A DNA stretch of 64,000 bases. It comes from Celeribacter naphthalenivorans (GTDB lineage Bacteria; Pseudomonadota; Alphaproteobacteria; Rhodobacterales; Rhodobacteraceae). Under the pieces are notes generated by a model. That model did no database searches. It was not told the DNA's origin and worked only from the letters and a program-made list of their open reading frames with translations. This document shows, one piece after another, positions 48,967-57,251 of the stretch. The stretch spans positions 186,001-250,000 of the forward strand of contig NZ_JAIVLK010000006.1 of NCBI RefSeq assembly GCF_020524585.1. The letters are read 5' to 3'. Position numbers and translations under genes: made by a program. Position 1 is the stretch's first letter. Every line of letters starts with the position of its first letter.

Positions 48967-49119
48967 GTGCGTCCGTTGTGGAAATGGATTGACCTGCTGC
49001 GGGTCTGTCTGCTGCTGCATATTGAGACGATTGCGAGTGTTGCCACTGGCCTCTTAGGTCGTTTCTTTCCCTCACATATTCGGTCTGTGCGGACGTTTGT
49101 TTGGCCTCAAAAGGGTTGA
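48967..49119 (+). CDS. Possible 50-residue membrane-associated protein
   Basis: GTG 48967 lies 7 bases after AAGGAG (48954-48959). The 50-codon product has an amphipathic or membrane-associated helix (WIDLLRVCLLLHIETIASVA) and a basic tail. It sits 85 bases upstream of the RTX gene on the same strand. The strong ribosome-binding site is the main support; nothing is known about function. Confidence 0.35.
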   Translation: MRPLWKWIDLLRVCLLLHIETIASVATGLLGRFFPSHIRSVRTFVWPQKG

Positions 49120-49204
49120 GCCGTTCGGGCGTATCCCGGGCAAATGGTTACCGTTGCACGGGGGGATGTATGCCCGCGTTAACGAGGTGTGAAGGAGAGA
49201 GACG

Positions 49205-51985
49205 ATGACATATAATCACCATGATCATGATGGTTGCGATCCTTCCGATCCGACCGATTCGGCGCTGGACGGGGTCGTTTCGGGGACATCCGGCGACGAT
49301 CTGATCGACACCGCCTATACGGGTGATCCCGAAGGCGACATGATCGACGCGGGCGACAATGCGGCTGGCAATGACGACGACGTCGTGATTGCAGGCGGCG
49401 GAGATGATACTGTTTTTGCAGGCAACGGTGACGATATTGTCTATGGCGACGGCGGCGCGGGGTCCTCTTATGAGGCACAAGACGCTGATCCGCTGGTTCT
49501 GTCTTACAACAACTACCTCTACGGCAGCGACACCTCTTGGGGCAATAACAATGCCAAGCCGGGTGACAGCGCCATCTATAAGAATGTCACCACGCTCGAA
49601 GACGGCACCGTGGTCAACGCGCGTCTGGTCTTGGTCGAGACCTCTGATCCGAACCTCGATGTTGATCTTTCCGGCGGCAATGGCTCCGAGATCCTGTTGA
49701 ATGGCTACAACTATTCCAGCCAGGGCGGCATGACCGCGACCTTCCGCATGGAATTCTACAACGCCGAAACCGGCGAGCCGGTCACGATCAACTCCACGGC
49801 GACTTTCAACGACATCGACAGCACCCGCAGCGATGGGCTCGATCCCGAATCCGTCACCGTGGATGGGTCCTCCTTCACCAACTTCGGCGTGAGCGGCGAC
49901 AGCTCGCTGATCGTTACAAATGAGGACGGCACGGTCTCTGCGACCGGCACCGAACCCAACAGCCCAAGCGACCAGGACGCCTGGTTCTCCGCCTCTTTCG
50001 AAGGTCAAAGCTCGATCACCTTCACGCTCACCTCGCGTGATGTGAATTCCGGCTATTCCATGAATGGCGATCTGATCGACGATGCGGTCGTGACCCCGAT
50101 TGTCGAGGGCAACGATTACATCGATGGCGGCGCCGGCAATGACACGCTCTACGGCGAAGGCGGCGACGACACTTTGGTCGGCGGCACCGGCACGAACTAC
50201 CTTTCGGGCGGTTCGGGCGACGACACTTTCATCGGGGGTGCGGGGGCGGACACCTTCAACGGTGGCACAGGTCAGGACAACATCGACTACTCTGCCTCTG
50301 ACTCTGCGGTGAACGTCAACCTCTCCACCGGTGAGCTTTCCGGCGGTGATGCAGACAATGACACCATTGAGAGCGGCATCGACGGTGTGATCGGTTCCGA
50401 ATATGACGACACGCTCATTGGCTTCGACCATCAGGGCACCCATCCGGATGACACCTACACCAACGAATTCTGGGGCATGGGCGGTGACGACACCATCATC
50501 GGCGGTGGCGGTGACGACTACCTCAACGGCGGTGACGGTCAGGATTATATCGAAGGCGGTGACGGCGACGATGTCATCTACGGCGGGCCGATCGGCAGCC
50601 CGGATCGCGGCTATGGCCCCTATATCCCCGGCGATTCCGACACGGAGAACGACAAGGATACGATCTTTGGCGGCGCGGGCAATGACACCATCTATGGTGG
50701 CGACGACGATGACTACATCGACGGCGGCGAGGGTAACGACTTTATCGACGGCGGCTTCGATGATGACACCATCTTCGGCGGCGGCGGCAACGATACGATC
50801 ATCGGCGGCGAAGGCTCCGACACCATCTACGGTGGGGACGGCGACGACATCATCTACGGCGGCCTGCATCCGGATTATCCCGATGCGCTGAACGTGCCGG
50901 ATGACGAAGGCGATCTCGAGGTCGAAAACGGCAAGGACATCATCTACGGCGGCGCTGGCAACGACATCATCTATGGTCAGGACGACGACGACCTGATCTT
51001 TGGCGGCGACGGCAACGACATCATTTACGGTGGCATCGACAACGATACCATCCATGCAGGTGCCGGAACCGACTATGTCTATGGCGGTGAAGACAATGAC
51101 ACCATCTATGGTGGCGGCGACAACGACGTTTTGGATGGCGGTGACGATCAGGATACGTTCTATATCACCTTCAGCGATGTCACCTCGGGCGTCTATAACA
51201 CCACCGTCCACGGCGGTTCGGGTGGCGTCGATTGGGACACGCTGAACCTCTCCGAGCTTTTGTCCAACGGCTGGGTGATCACCCACCACGTGCAGAACCC
51301 GGACAGCGATGGCAATGGCTATGACGGCCAGATCCAGCTCTACAACGCTGACACCAATGAATATGCCAACATCAACTACACCAACATCGAAGAGATCATT
51401 CCCTGCTTCACGCCGGGCACTTTGATTGCGACGCCGAAAGGCGAGATGAAGGTCGAGGAGCTGAAGATCGGCGATCGCGTCATCACCCGTGACAATGGCA
51501 TTCAGGAAATCCGCTGGATCGGTCACAAGGTGCTCACCGGCGCCGAATTGGCCGCTCGCCGCGCATTGATGCCGGTTCTGATCCGTCAGGGCGCGCTTGG
51601 CGCCGGTCTGCCGGAGCGTGACATGGTCGTCTCTCCGAACCACCGGATGCTGGTCTCCAACGAGAAAGCCGCGCTTTTGTTCGAAGAGCACGAAGTTCTC
51701 GTGGCCGCCAAACACCTGACCCGTATGGAAGGTGTGGATGTGGTCGAGGCCTCTGGCGTGACCTACATCCACGTGATGTTCGACCGCCACGAAGTGGTTC
51801 TGTCGGACGGCACCTGGTCGGAAAGCTTCCAGCCGGGCGACTACACGCTCTCCGGCATCGGCGATGAGGCCCGCGAAGAACTCTTCGCGATCTTCCCGGA
51901 ACTGGCCGAAGTGTCGACCCGTGGCGGGTTCTCCGCCGCACGTCGCATCCTGCGCAAACATGAGGCGGAGCTTTTGGTCTCCTGA
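49205..51985 (+). CDS. RTX calcium-binding protein with C-terminal Hint domain
   Basis: A 926-residue, very acidic protein. A short RTX block lies near residues 60-85; a 200-residue domain follows (about 90-295), then many GGxGxDxUx calcium repeats over about 300-650. A Hint_2-type domain starts at Cys734 (CFTPGTLIATPKGEMKVEEL) and contains SPNHRMLVS. RTX repeats suggest type I secretion and calcium-driven folding outside the cell; Hint domains can self-cleave. ATG 49205 follows GAAGGAGAG. No type I exporter genes are adjacent. Adhesin, matrix or surface-layer roles are possible. Confidence 0.9.
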   Translation: MTYNHHDHDGCDPSDPTDSALDGVVSGTSGDDLIDTAYTGDPEGDMIDAGDNAAGNDDDVVIAGGGDDTVFAGNGDDIVYGDGGAGSSYEAQDADPLVLSYNNYLYGSDTSWGNNNAKPGDSAIYKNVTTLEDGTVVNARLVLVETSDPNLDVDLSGGNGSEILLNGYNYSSQGGMTATFRMEFYNAETGEPVTINSTATFNDIDSTRSDGLDPESVTVDGSSFTNFGVSGDSSLIVTNEDGTVSATGTEPNSPSDQDAWFSASFEGQSSITFTLTSRDVNSGYSMNGDLIDDAVVTPIVEGNDYIDGGAGNDTLYGEGGDDTLVGGTGTNYLSGGSGDDTFIGGAGADTFNGGTGQDNIDYSASDSAVNVNLSTGELSGGDADNDTIESGIDGVIGSEYDDTLIGFDHQGTHPDDTYTNEFWGMGGDDTIIGGGGDDYLNGGDGQDYIEGGDGDDVIYGGPIGSPDRGYGPYIPGDSDTENDKDTIFGGAGNDTIYGGDDDDYIDGGEGNDFIDGGFDDDTIFGGGGNDTIIGGEGSDTIYGGDGDDIIYGGLHPDYPDALNVPDDEGDLEVENGKDIIYGGAGNDIIYGQDDDDLIFGGDGNDIIYGGIDNDTIHAGAGTDYVYGGEDNDTIYGGGDNDVLDGGDDQDTFYITFSDVTSGVYNTTVHGGSGGVDWDTLNLSELLSNGWVITHHVQNPDSDGNGYDGQIQLYNADTNEYANINYTNIEEIIPCFTPGTLIATPKGEMKVEELKIGDRVITRDNGIQEIRWIGHKVLTGAELAARRALMPVLIRQGALGAGLPERDMVVSPNHRMLVSNEKAALLFEEHEVLVAAKHLTRMEGVDVVEASGVTYIHVMFDRHEVVLSDGTWSESFQPGDYTLSGIGDEAREELFAIFPELAEVSTRGGFSAARRILRKHEAELLVS

Positions 51986-52121
51986 TCCTCAAAGGTTCGC
52001 TCTGATCGACGCGGTGGGGGTGCTTGGGCACAAAGCGTCGATCCTGATCGTCCCCCTCGGGAGTTTCCGGGGGAGACGGTTTCGAGCATTGTTACGAGTT
52101 GTTTGCTTTTCAGAACATAGA

Positions 52122-52156
52122 AACACCGCTCAGGGGGGCCTGGGCGGTGTTTTTCT
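52122..52156 (+). terminator. Terminator after the RTX gene
   Basis: AACACCGCTCAGG (from 52122) pairs imperfectly with CCTGGGCGGTGTT (to about 52151), followed by a T tract. It lies between the convergent RTX and MocA-like genes. Confidence 0.78.
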
Positions 52157-52169
52157 TTCCAAAGTGGGC

Positions 52170-52757
52170 TCACATCTGGCGCCAATCCTCCGGCGTATTC
52201 ACATGCCAACAGGGCGCCTCCGACGGCATCTCGACCCGTTTCGCGCCGTGCCGTTCGACCAGGACCTGCACGCCCTCGTCCCCCGTCAAATCCTCGAATT
52301 CCGGCAAGACCGACGCCGGGAAAATCACTGGATAACCTTCGCGCCCGCTTTGACATTGCGCACGCACGATCCGTGTGCCGCCGAAGGTCTCGAACAGAAT
52401 GACCAAGGTTTCCAAATGGCTGGCGGTGATAAACGGCATATCGGCCATGATCACCGCAAGCCCATCCGCTTGTCGCGCCATGGCTTCGCGGGCGAGGGCT
52501 TTGAGCGTTTCGGACATCCCCAGATCGCTGTGATCCACCGTGATGAAATCGTCATGCGACCGCAACACATCGCGTCGGTTCTGGTGATAGGGATGGCTTT
52601 GGGCGGGCAGGGCGACGACAAAGGGCTGGCCCCGCGCCGCCGACACCGCCCGGCTCAACAACGTGTCCGGGGAATGCAAGGAGGGCGCGGTCGAGAGTTT
52701 ATCGAACCCCATCCGCGCCGAATTTCCAGCGGCACAAATGCCTGCGAGAAGTTTCAT
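52170..52757 (-). CDS. MocA/MobA-like nucleotidyltransferase
   Basis: A 195-residue GT-A fold nucleotidyltransferase. The N-terminal loop LLAGICAAGNSARMGFDKL is the NTP-binding motif of the MocA/MobA group, and VIMADMPFITASHLETLV is the metal-binding segment; SGREGYPVIFP also fits. It may load CTP or GTP onto molybdenum cofactor, but the first motif has AAGNSARMG rather than the strict AGGxSxRMG, so another sugar or cofactor substrate is possible. No moe or xdh genes are adjacent. Confidence 0.8.
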   Translation of the reverse strand: MKLLAGICAAGNSARMGFDKLSTAPSLHSPDTLLSRAVSAARGQPFVVALPAQSHPYHQNRRDVLRSHDDFITVDHSDLGMSETLKALAREAMARQADGLAVIMADMPFITASHLETLVILFETFGGTRIVRAQCQSGREGYPVIFPASVLPEFEDLTGDEGVQVLVERHGAKRVEMPSEAPCWHVNTPEDWRQM

Positions 52758-52902
52758 GTCGAATGCCTCATGGTGTGCGGCTTGGGCGCCGCTGTAGAGT
52801 AGGAGAGAGAGACGGGGACGCCGAAAGGTTTTTCAGCACAACGCCGTTTCATATCTGCGCGCATCAGCGCAACGTCGGGCAACCACCCACACCATTACGG
52901 AA

Positions 52903-52942
52903 AAAAGACCCGCGCGCATGGGGGGGCACGCGCGGGTCTTTT
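52903..52942. terminator. Terminator of the liv operon
   Basis: A 14-bp perfect stem: AAAAGACCCGCGCG (52903-52916) and CGCGCGGGTCTTTT (52929-52942), 12-nt loop, T tracts on both strands. It directly follows the livM stop. Confidence 0.9.
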
Positions 52943-52944
52943 GC

Positions 52945-54273
52945 TTATTTCTCGGGCAACAAACCACGCGGCGAGAACCGCAGCACGACCAACAAAATCA
53001 CGCCCATGGTCAGGTAGCGCATATAGGCCACGCGGTCCATCAGCCCGGCCTTGAGCGCGGAGTCATCGGCCAGACCAGAGGTCAGCACACTCACGATCCA
53101 GGCGCCGATGGGTTCGACCTCGACCCAAAGGAACCAGATCAACATCCCCCCCAGAACCGCACCCCAGTTGTTGCCGGAGCCGCCAACGATCACCATGACC
53201 CAGACCAGAAACGTGTACCGCAATGGCTGGTAGGTGGTGGGCGTCAACTGGCCGTCGAGCGTGGTCATCATCGCGCCGGCAAAGCCGATGATCGCCGCCC
53301 CCAGAACGAAAATCTGAAGGTGCCGCCCGGTAACATCCTTGCCCATGGCCTCGGAGGCCACTTCATTGTCGCGGATCGCGCGCATCATCCGGCCCCAGGG
53401 GCTTTTGAGCGCCAGCTCCATCGCCAGAACGATGATCCCGATGACCGCCAAAAAGAACCCGGCATAGAGCAGTTTCACGAAAATCGATGAGCCAATGACC
53501 GGATCAGCGCCGATCTTGGCCATCAGGGACAGGAACCACTCGCTCTGCTGAAGGTCGATCTCATAGGGCACCGGACGCGGCAGGCCGTTGACGTTCTTCA
53601 CGCCGCGCGACAGCCAATCCTCGTTTTTGAGCACAGCGAGGATGATTTCCGCGATGCCCAAAGTGGCGATGGCAAGATAATCTGAACGCAGGCCCAGAGC
53701 CGTCTTGGCCACGATCCACGCCGCTCCCGCAGCCAAAAGCGCACCGACCGGCCATGCCAGCATAACCGGAAGCCCCAACCCACCGAGATAGCCCGCCGTG
53801 GAGGCATCCACCGCCTCGATCGCAGCAACCGCCGGATCAAAGAGCGTGCGGTAGATGAAAAATCCCACGACAAGAAACGCGGTGAGAAACAGCCCGCGCA
53901 CACGGGTTTTCGGAAGACGCGGATAGATCAGAACCGCACCGATGATGGTGCCAAGCCCGACGAGCAGCGCAACGATCATGCGGCCGCCACCGGCAGCCCA
54001 AGCGGCTGGCACAGGCGGCATGGAGGTCAAGACCACGGCCAAACCACCCAGCGCGGTAAAGCCCATGATGCCGACGTTGAACAGACCCGCATAGCCCCAT
54101 TGCAGGTTCACGCCCAAGGCCATGATGGCCGAGATCAGCCCCATGTTGAGAATGGCAAGCGCCGAGTTCCACGATTGCAAAACCCCGACCGCAATGATGA
54201 GCGCCGCCATGGCCGCAAAATAAAGAGGTGCGCGGGGTAGGGGTTTGGCGGAATGTGTCGATGTATGGGTCAT
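52945..54273 (-). CDS. livM: Branched-chain amino acid ABC transporter permease LivM
   Basis: Inner membrane permease for branched-chain amino acids or a related substrate. The 442-residue product has about ten spans and the LivM features: GLFNVGIMGFTALGGLAVV near residue 52, DYLAIATLGIAEIILA, and the cytoplasmic EAA-like loop SPWGRMMRAIRDNEVASEAM contacting the ATPases. Its ATG overlaps the livH stop by four bases. Longer than the smallest LivM proteins, mainly in the periplasmic loops. Confidence 0.95.
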   Translation of the reverse strand: MTHTSTHSAKPLPRAPLYFAAMAALIIAVGVLQSWNSALAILNMGLISAIMALGVNLQWGYAGLFNVGIMGFTALGGLAVVLTSMPPVPAAWAAGGGRMIVALLVGLGTIIGAVLIYPRLPKTRVRGLFLTAFLVVGFFIYRTLFDPAVAAIEAVDASTAGYLGGLGLPVMLAWPVGALLAAGAAWIVAKTALGLRSDYLAIATLGIAEIILAVLKNEDWLSRGVKNVNGLPRPVPYEIDLQQSEWFLSLMAKIGADPVIGSSIFVKLLYAGFFLAVIGIIVLAMELALKSPWGRMMRAIRDNEVASEAMGKDVTGRHLQIFVLGAAIIGFAGAMMTTLDGQLTPTTYQPLRYTFLVWVMVIVGGSGNNWGAVLGGMLIWFLWVEVEPIGAWIVSVLTSGLADDSALKAGLMDRVAYMRYLTMGVILLVVLRFSPRGLLPEK

Positions 54274-55280
54274 ATGTTTTGCCCCTTGAAGAGACCTGTC
54301 GGTTTGAACAGCAGGACGATGATCAGGATGGCGAAGGAGACGGCGAATTTGTAATCCGTCGACAGAAGCTGCACCAACCCGTCCGGCACCCAGCTGTCAG
54401 GGCCGAGATAGGTCACGACTTTTTTGAAGGCGTAGGTCAGGGTCACTTCCGAGAAGGCAATGACAAAGCCGCCCGCGATGGCGCCCAGCGGATTGCCGAT
54501 GCCACCGACGATGGCCGCGGCGAAGACCGGCAGGAGAAGCTGCTGGAAAATGAAAGGTTTGAACGATTTGTCGAGGCCATAAAGAGCGCCTGCGATGGTC
54601 GCCAAAGCCGCCACCAAAAGCCAGGTGATCGTCACGACGCGCTCCGGGTTGATGCCCGAGAGTAGCGCGAGATCCTCGTTGTCGGAATAGGCCCGCATCG
54701 ACTTGCCGGTGCGGGTTTTGTTCAGGAACCAAAACAGCGCGGCCACGGTGATCATCGCGACGACCACGGTGATGACCTGCGTCGTGCGGATCGCGAGCCC
54801 TTCGGAGAGGCCCGACCATTCCTTGAAATCGCGGGCATTGACCACGAACCGCGCGCCATCGGCAAAGCGACGGTCGTCGGTGCCGACGATCATCCGCACC
54901 ACGCCGTTGAGCACGAACATCACGCCGGTGGAAACGATCACGAGCATCACCGGCGCGGCTTTGACTTTGCGGTAGAACTTGTAGACCACCTTGTCGGTCG
55001 CCAAGAGCAAAAGCGCCGTCACCAAGATACCAAAGGGCAGGGCCAAAAGCGCGGTGGGCAGGACGCCCAGCGAAATCCCCCAGCTTTGGAACAGCCCCGT
55101 GACCAGCACCACAACCATGGCCCCGAAGGACATGGTTTCACCGTGAGCAAAGTTCGAGAACCGCAACACGCCGTAGATCAGCGTGACGCCCAACGCGCCA
55201 AGCGCGAGCTGCGCGCCATAGGTCGTGGCCGGAACCACGACGAAATTTGTGAACGCAACCAATGCGTTGAGAATATCCAT
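54270..55280 (-). CDS. livH: Branched-chain amino acid ABC transporter permease LivH
   Basis: Second permease of the system. The 336-residue product has about eight spans, the LivH-type start ALGALGVTLIYGVLRFSNFA with HGETMSFGAM, the cytoplasmic TRTGKSMRAYSDNEDLALLS loop, and GGIGNPLGAIAGGFVIAFSE. Its ATG overlaps the stop of the small secreted-protein gene by one base, and its stop overlaps livM. Confidence 0.95.
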   Translation of the reverse strand: MDILNALVAFTNFVVVPATTYGAQLALGALGVTLIYGVLRFSNFAHGETMSFGAMVVVLVTGLFQSWGISLGVLPTALLALPFGILVTALLLLATDKVVYKFYRKVKAAPVMLVIVSTGVMFVLNGVVRMIVGTDDRRFADGARFVVNARDFKEWSGLSEGLAIRTTQVITVVVAMITVAALFWFLNKTRTGKSMRAYSDNEDLALLSGINPERVVTITWLLVAALATIAGALYGLDKSFKPFIFQQLLLPVFAAAIVGGIGNPLGAIAGGFVIAFSEVTLTYAFKKVVTYLGPDSWVPDGLVQLLSTDYKFAVSFAILIIVLLFKPTGLFKGQNI

Positions 55281-55654
55281 CAGACAACCTCCTGACAGAT
55301 GCCACCAAAGGGCAGCATTTCTACCCCCGGCGTCGGATCTTGGATGACAACATCGACATAGCCGGTCATCAGACCGTCTTCGCGCAGGTCCCAGAACCCC
55401 TTGCTGTCGATATGTTGATAACGGTGGGTGGCGGGGGCCTCGGCCGTTGTCTCGACGAGACAGGTGGCCTCCTGAGCGCCTTCTTCGCGCAGATATTTCG
55501 CGCAGCTCACGCCGTTGCCTTCCTCAAAGGAAAACCGCCAAGGCGCGCCGCCGCCTTGGACTATGACGGTACATTGCTCTGCGGCCATTGCGGTCGCGGG
55601 CAGGGCGGCGATCACGAGCGCGGCGCATGTCTTTTTCTTGGGAAAAATACTCAT
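55280..55654 (-). CDS. Small secreted protein inside the liv operon
   Basis: A 124-residue product starting at ATG 55654, four bases after the livF stop, and ending at the livH start. Residues 1-24 form a signal peptide (MSIFPKKKTCAALVIAALPA, cleavage near TAMAAE). The mature part has four Cys (EQCTVIV, VSCAKYLR, ATCLVETT, GGICQEVV) and no known domain. The start codon overlaps the TGAGTATTTTT motif also seen at 22902 and 33204. It is clearly an operon member but its role is unknown. Confidence 0.8.
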   Translation of the reverse strand: MSIFPKKKTCAALVIAALPATAMAAEQCTVIVQGGGAPWRFSFEEGNGVSCAKYLREEGAQEATCLVETTAEAPATHRYQHIDSKGFWDLREDGLMTGYVDVVIQDPTPGVEMLPFGGICQEVV

Positions 55655-55658
55655 GCCC

Positions 55659-56366
55659 TCATCCCCCCAAGAACGTCCGGCGCACGTCCGGGTTCGCCAA
55701 AAGGTTCGCGCCGGTGTCGGTATAGGCATTGGCGCCCTGAACCAGAACATAGCCTTTGTCTGCAATCTCAAGCGCTTGGCGGGCGTTCTGTTCCACCATG
55801 AGGATCGAAATGCCGGTCTTGGCGACCTCGATGATGCGGTCGAACAGCTCGTCCATCACGATGGGCGACACGCCCGCGGTCGGCTCATCGAGCATCAACA
55901 ACTTCGGCTTGGTCATCAGCGCGCGCCCTACGGCGACCTGTTGGCGTTGCCCGCCGGACAGCTCGCCCGCATTCTGGTTGCGTTTCTCATAGACCGCCGG
56001 GAAAAGCTCGTAGACCTGTTCAATCGTGGGTTCGATGTCGTCCTTGCGGATAAACGCCCCCATCTCAAGGTTCTCGCGCACCGTCATGGTCGGGAAAATA
56101 TTGTGGGTCTGCGGCACAAAGCCCATGCCCTTGTAGACACGTTCCTGTGGGCTGAGGCGGGTGATGTCCTCACCATCGAGATGCACATGCCCCTCGCGCA
56201 GGTTCAGCATGCCGAAGACCGCCTTCATCGCGGTCGATTTCCCCGCACCATTCGGCCCGACAATCACGGCAATCTCGCCCTTTTGCACGGTCAGCGTACA
56301 GCCGTGCAGAATATCCGCGCCTGAGCCGTAGCCGCCGCGCATTTCATTGGCATGGAGGAAACTCAT
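55659..56366 (-). CDS. livF: Branched-chain amino acid ABC transporter ATPase LivF
   Basis: ATPase of the transporter. The 235-residue protein has Walker A GPNGAGKSTAMKAVFG, Q-loop LSPQERVYKGMGFVPQTHNI, the signature LSGGQRQQVAVGRALM, and Walker B LLMLDEPTAGVSP. Typical LivF length. Its ATG overlaps livG by four bases. Confidence 0.96.
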   Translation of the reverse strand: MSFLHANEMRGGYGSGADILHGCTLTVQKGEIAVIVGPNGAGKSTAMKAVFGMLNLREGHVHLDGEDITRLSPQERVYKGMGFVPQTHNIFPTMTVRENLEMGAFIRKDDIEPTIEQVYELFPAVYEKRNQNAGELSGGQRQQVAVGRALMTKPKLLMLDEPTAGVSPIVMDELFDRIIEVAKTGISILMVEQNARQALEIADKGYVLVQGANAYTDTGANLLANPDVRRTFLGG

Positions 56367-57151
56367 TCGCTCGCCTCCTCGGTTTTCTTGTTCTTCACAC
56401 CAGTGCCGAGATAGGCCTCGATCACCGCTTCGTTTTGCATGATTTCGTCAGCGGTGCCGGTCGCCATGACCTGACCCTGCGCCATGACGATCACCGGATC
56501 GCAAAGCTGTTTGATGAACTCCATGTCGTGCTCGATCATGCAGAATGTGTAGCCGCGCTCGACGTTCAGGCGTTTGATCGCGTCGCCAATCGTGTACAAA
56601 AGCGTGCGGTTCACACCTGCGCCGACCTCGTCGAGAAACACCATTTTGGCATCGACCATCATCGTACGGCCCAGTTCCAAAAGCTTTTTCTGGCCGCCGG
56701 AAATCTCGCCCGCTTTCAAATCCGCGATATGGGAAATCGTCAGGAACTCAAGCACTTCGTCGGCTTTGGCCCGCAGAGCCCGCTCCTCATTGGCGATGCG
56801 CTTGCGCCCGAACCATGTGTTCCACAACGTCTCGCCCGATTGGCCCGACGGCACCATCATCAGGTTCTCGCGACATGTCATAGAGCCGAATTCATGCGCG
56901 ATCTGAAAGGTGCGCAGAATGCCCTTGTGAAACAGCTCATGCGGTTTGAGCCCCGTGATGTCCTCACCGTCGAACAGCACTTGCCCCGAGGTCGGTGTCA
57001 AGACCCCCGCGATACAGTTGAAAAGCGACGTTTTCCCCGCGCCATTGGGCCCGATGAGCCCCGTGATCGAGCCTTGCTCAAGCGTGAGCGAGGCGCCGTC
57101 AACCGCGCGAAAACCGCCGAAATGCATGTGCAAATCACGCACTTCGATCAT
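56363..57151 (-). CDS. livG: Branched-chain amino acid ABC transporter ATPase LivG
   Basis: Partner ATPase. The 262-residue protein has Walker A GPNGAGKTSLFNCIAG, Q-loop region GILRTFQIAHEFGSMT, the signature EISGGQKKLLELGRTMM, and Walker B MVFLDEVGAGVN (DE present; the usual Pro after it is Val). Length is normal. A hairpin separates it from livJ. Confidence 0.95.
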   Translation of the reverse strand: MIEVRDLHMHFGGFRAVDGASLTLEQGSITGLIGPNGAGKTSLFNCIAGVLTPTSGQVLFDGEDITGLKPHELFHKGILRTFQIAHEFGSMTCRENLMMVPSGQSGETLWNTWFGRKRIANEERALRAKADEVLEFLTISHIADLKAGEISGGQKKLLELGRTMMVDAKMVFLDEVGAGVNRTLLYTIGDAIKRLNVERGYTFCMIEHDMEFIKQLCDPVIVMAQGQVMATGTADEIMQNEAVIEAYLGTGVKNKKTEEASE

Positions 57152-57204
57152 TTTATCTGTCCCCTAGATGTTTCGGCCAAAGTGCAAGCTGGCCGAAAAA
57201 GTCA

Positions 57205-57231
57205 GCCCGGGGAGCCTGTTACCCCCCGGGC
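57205..57231 (-). terminator. Hairpin between livJ and livG
   Basis: GCCCGGGG (57205-57212) and CCCCGGGC (57224-57231) form an 8-bp stem with an 11-nt loop and no T tract. It may stabilise livJ mRNA or terminate part of the transcripts. Confidence 0.55.
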
Positions 57232-57251
57232 CATATCATGTGACCTCCGGC

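Noticed and set aside
49148-51961. A 937-codon open frame on the minus strand
   Set aside because: Antisense of the RTX repeats; Gly-Asp-rich coding gives a stop-free shadow. The plus-strand frame has clear RTX and Hint motifs.
49205-51985. Tandem repeats in the RTX gene as a CRISPR or satellite array
   Set aside because: The repeats are 27-bp-type codon repeats coding for GGxGxDxUx and keep frame throughout; no identical repeats with spacers.
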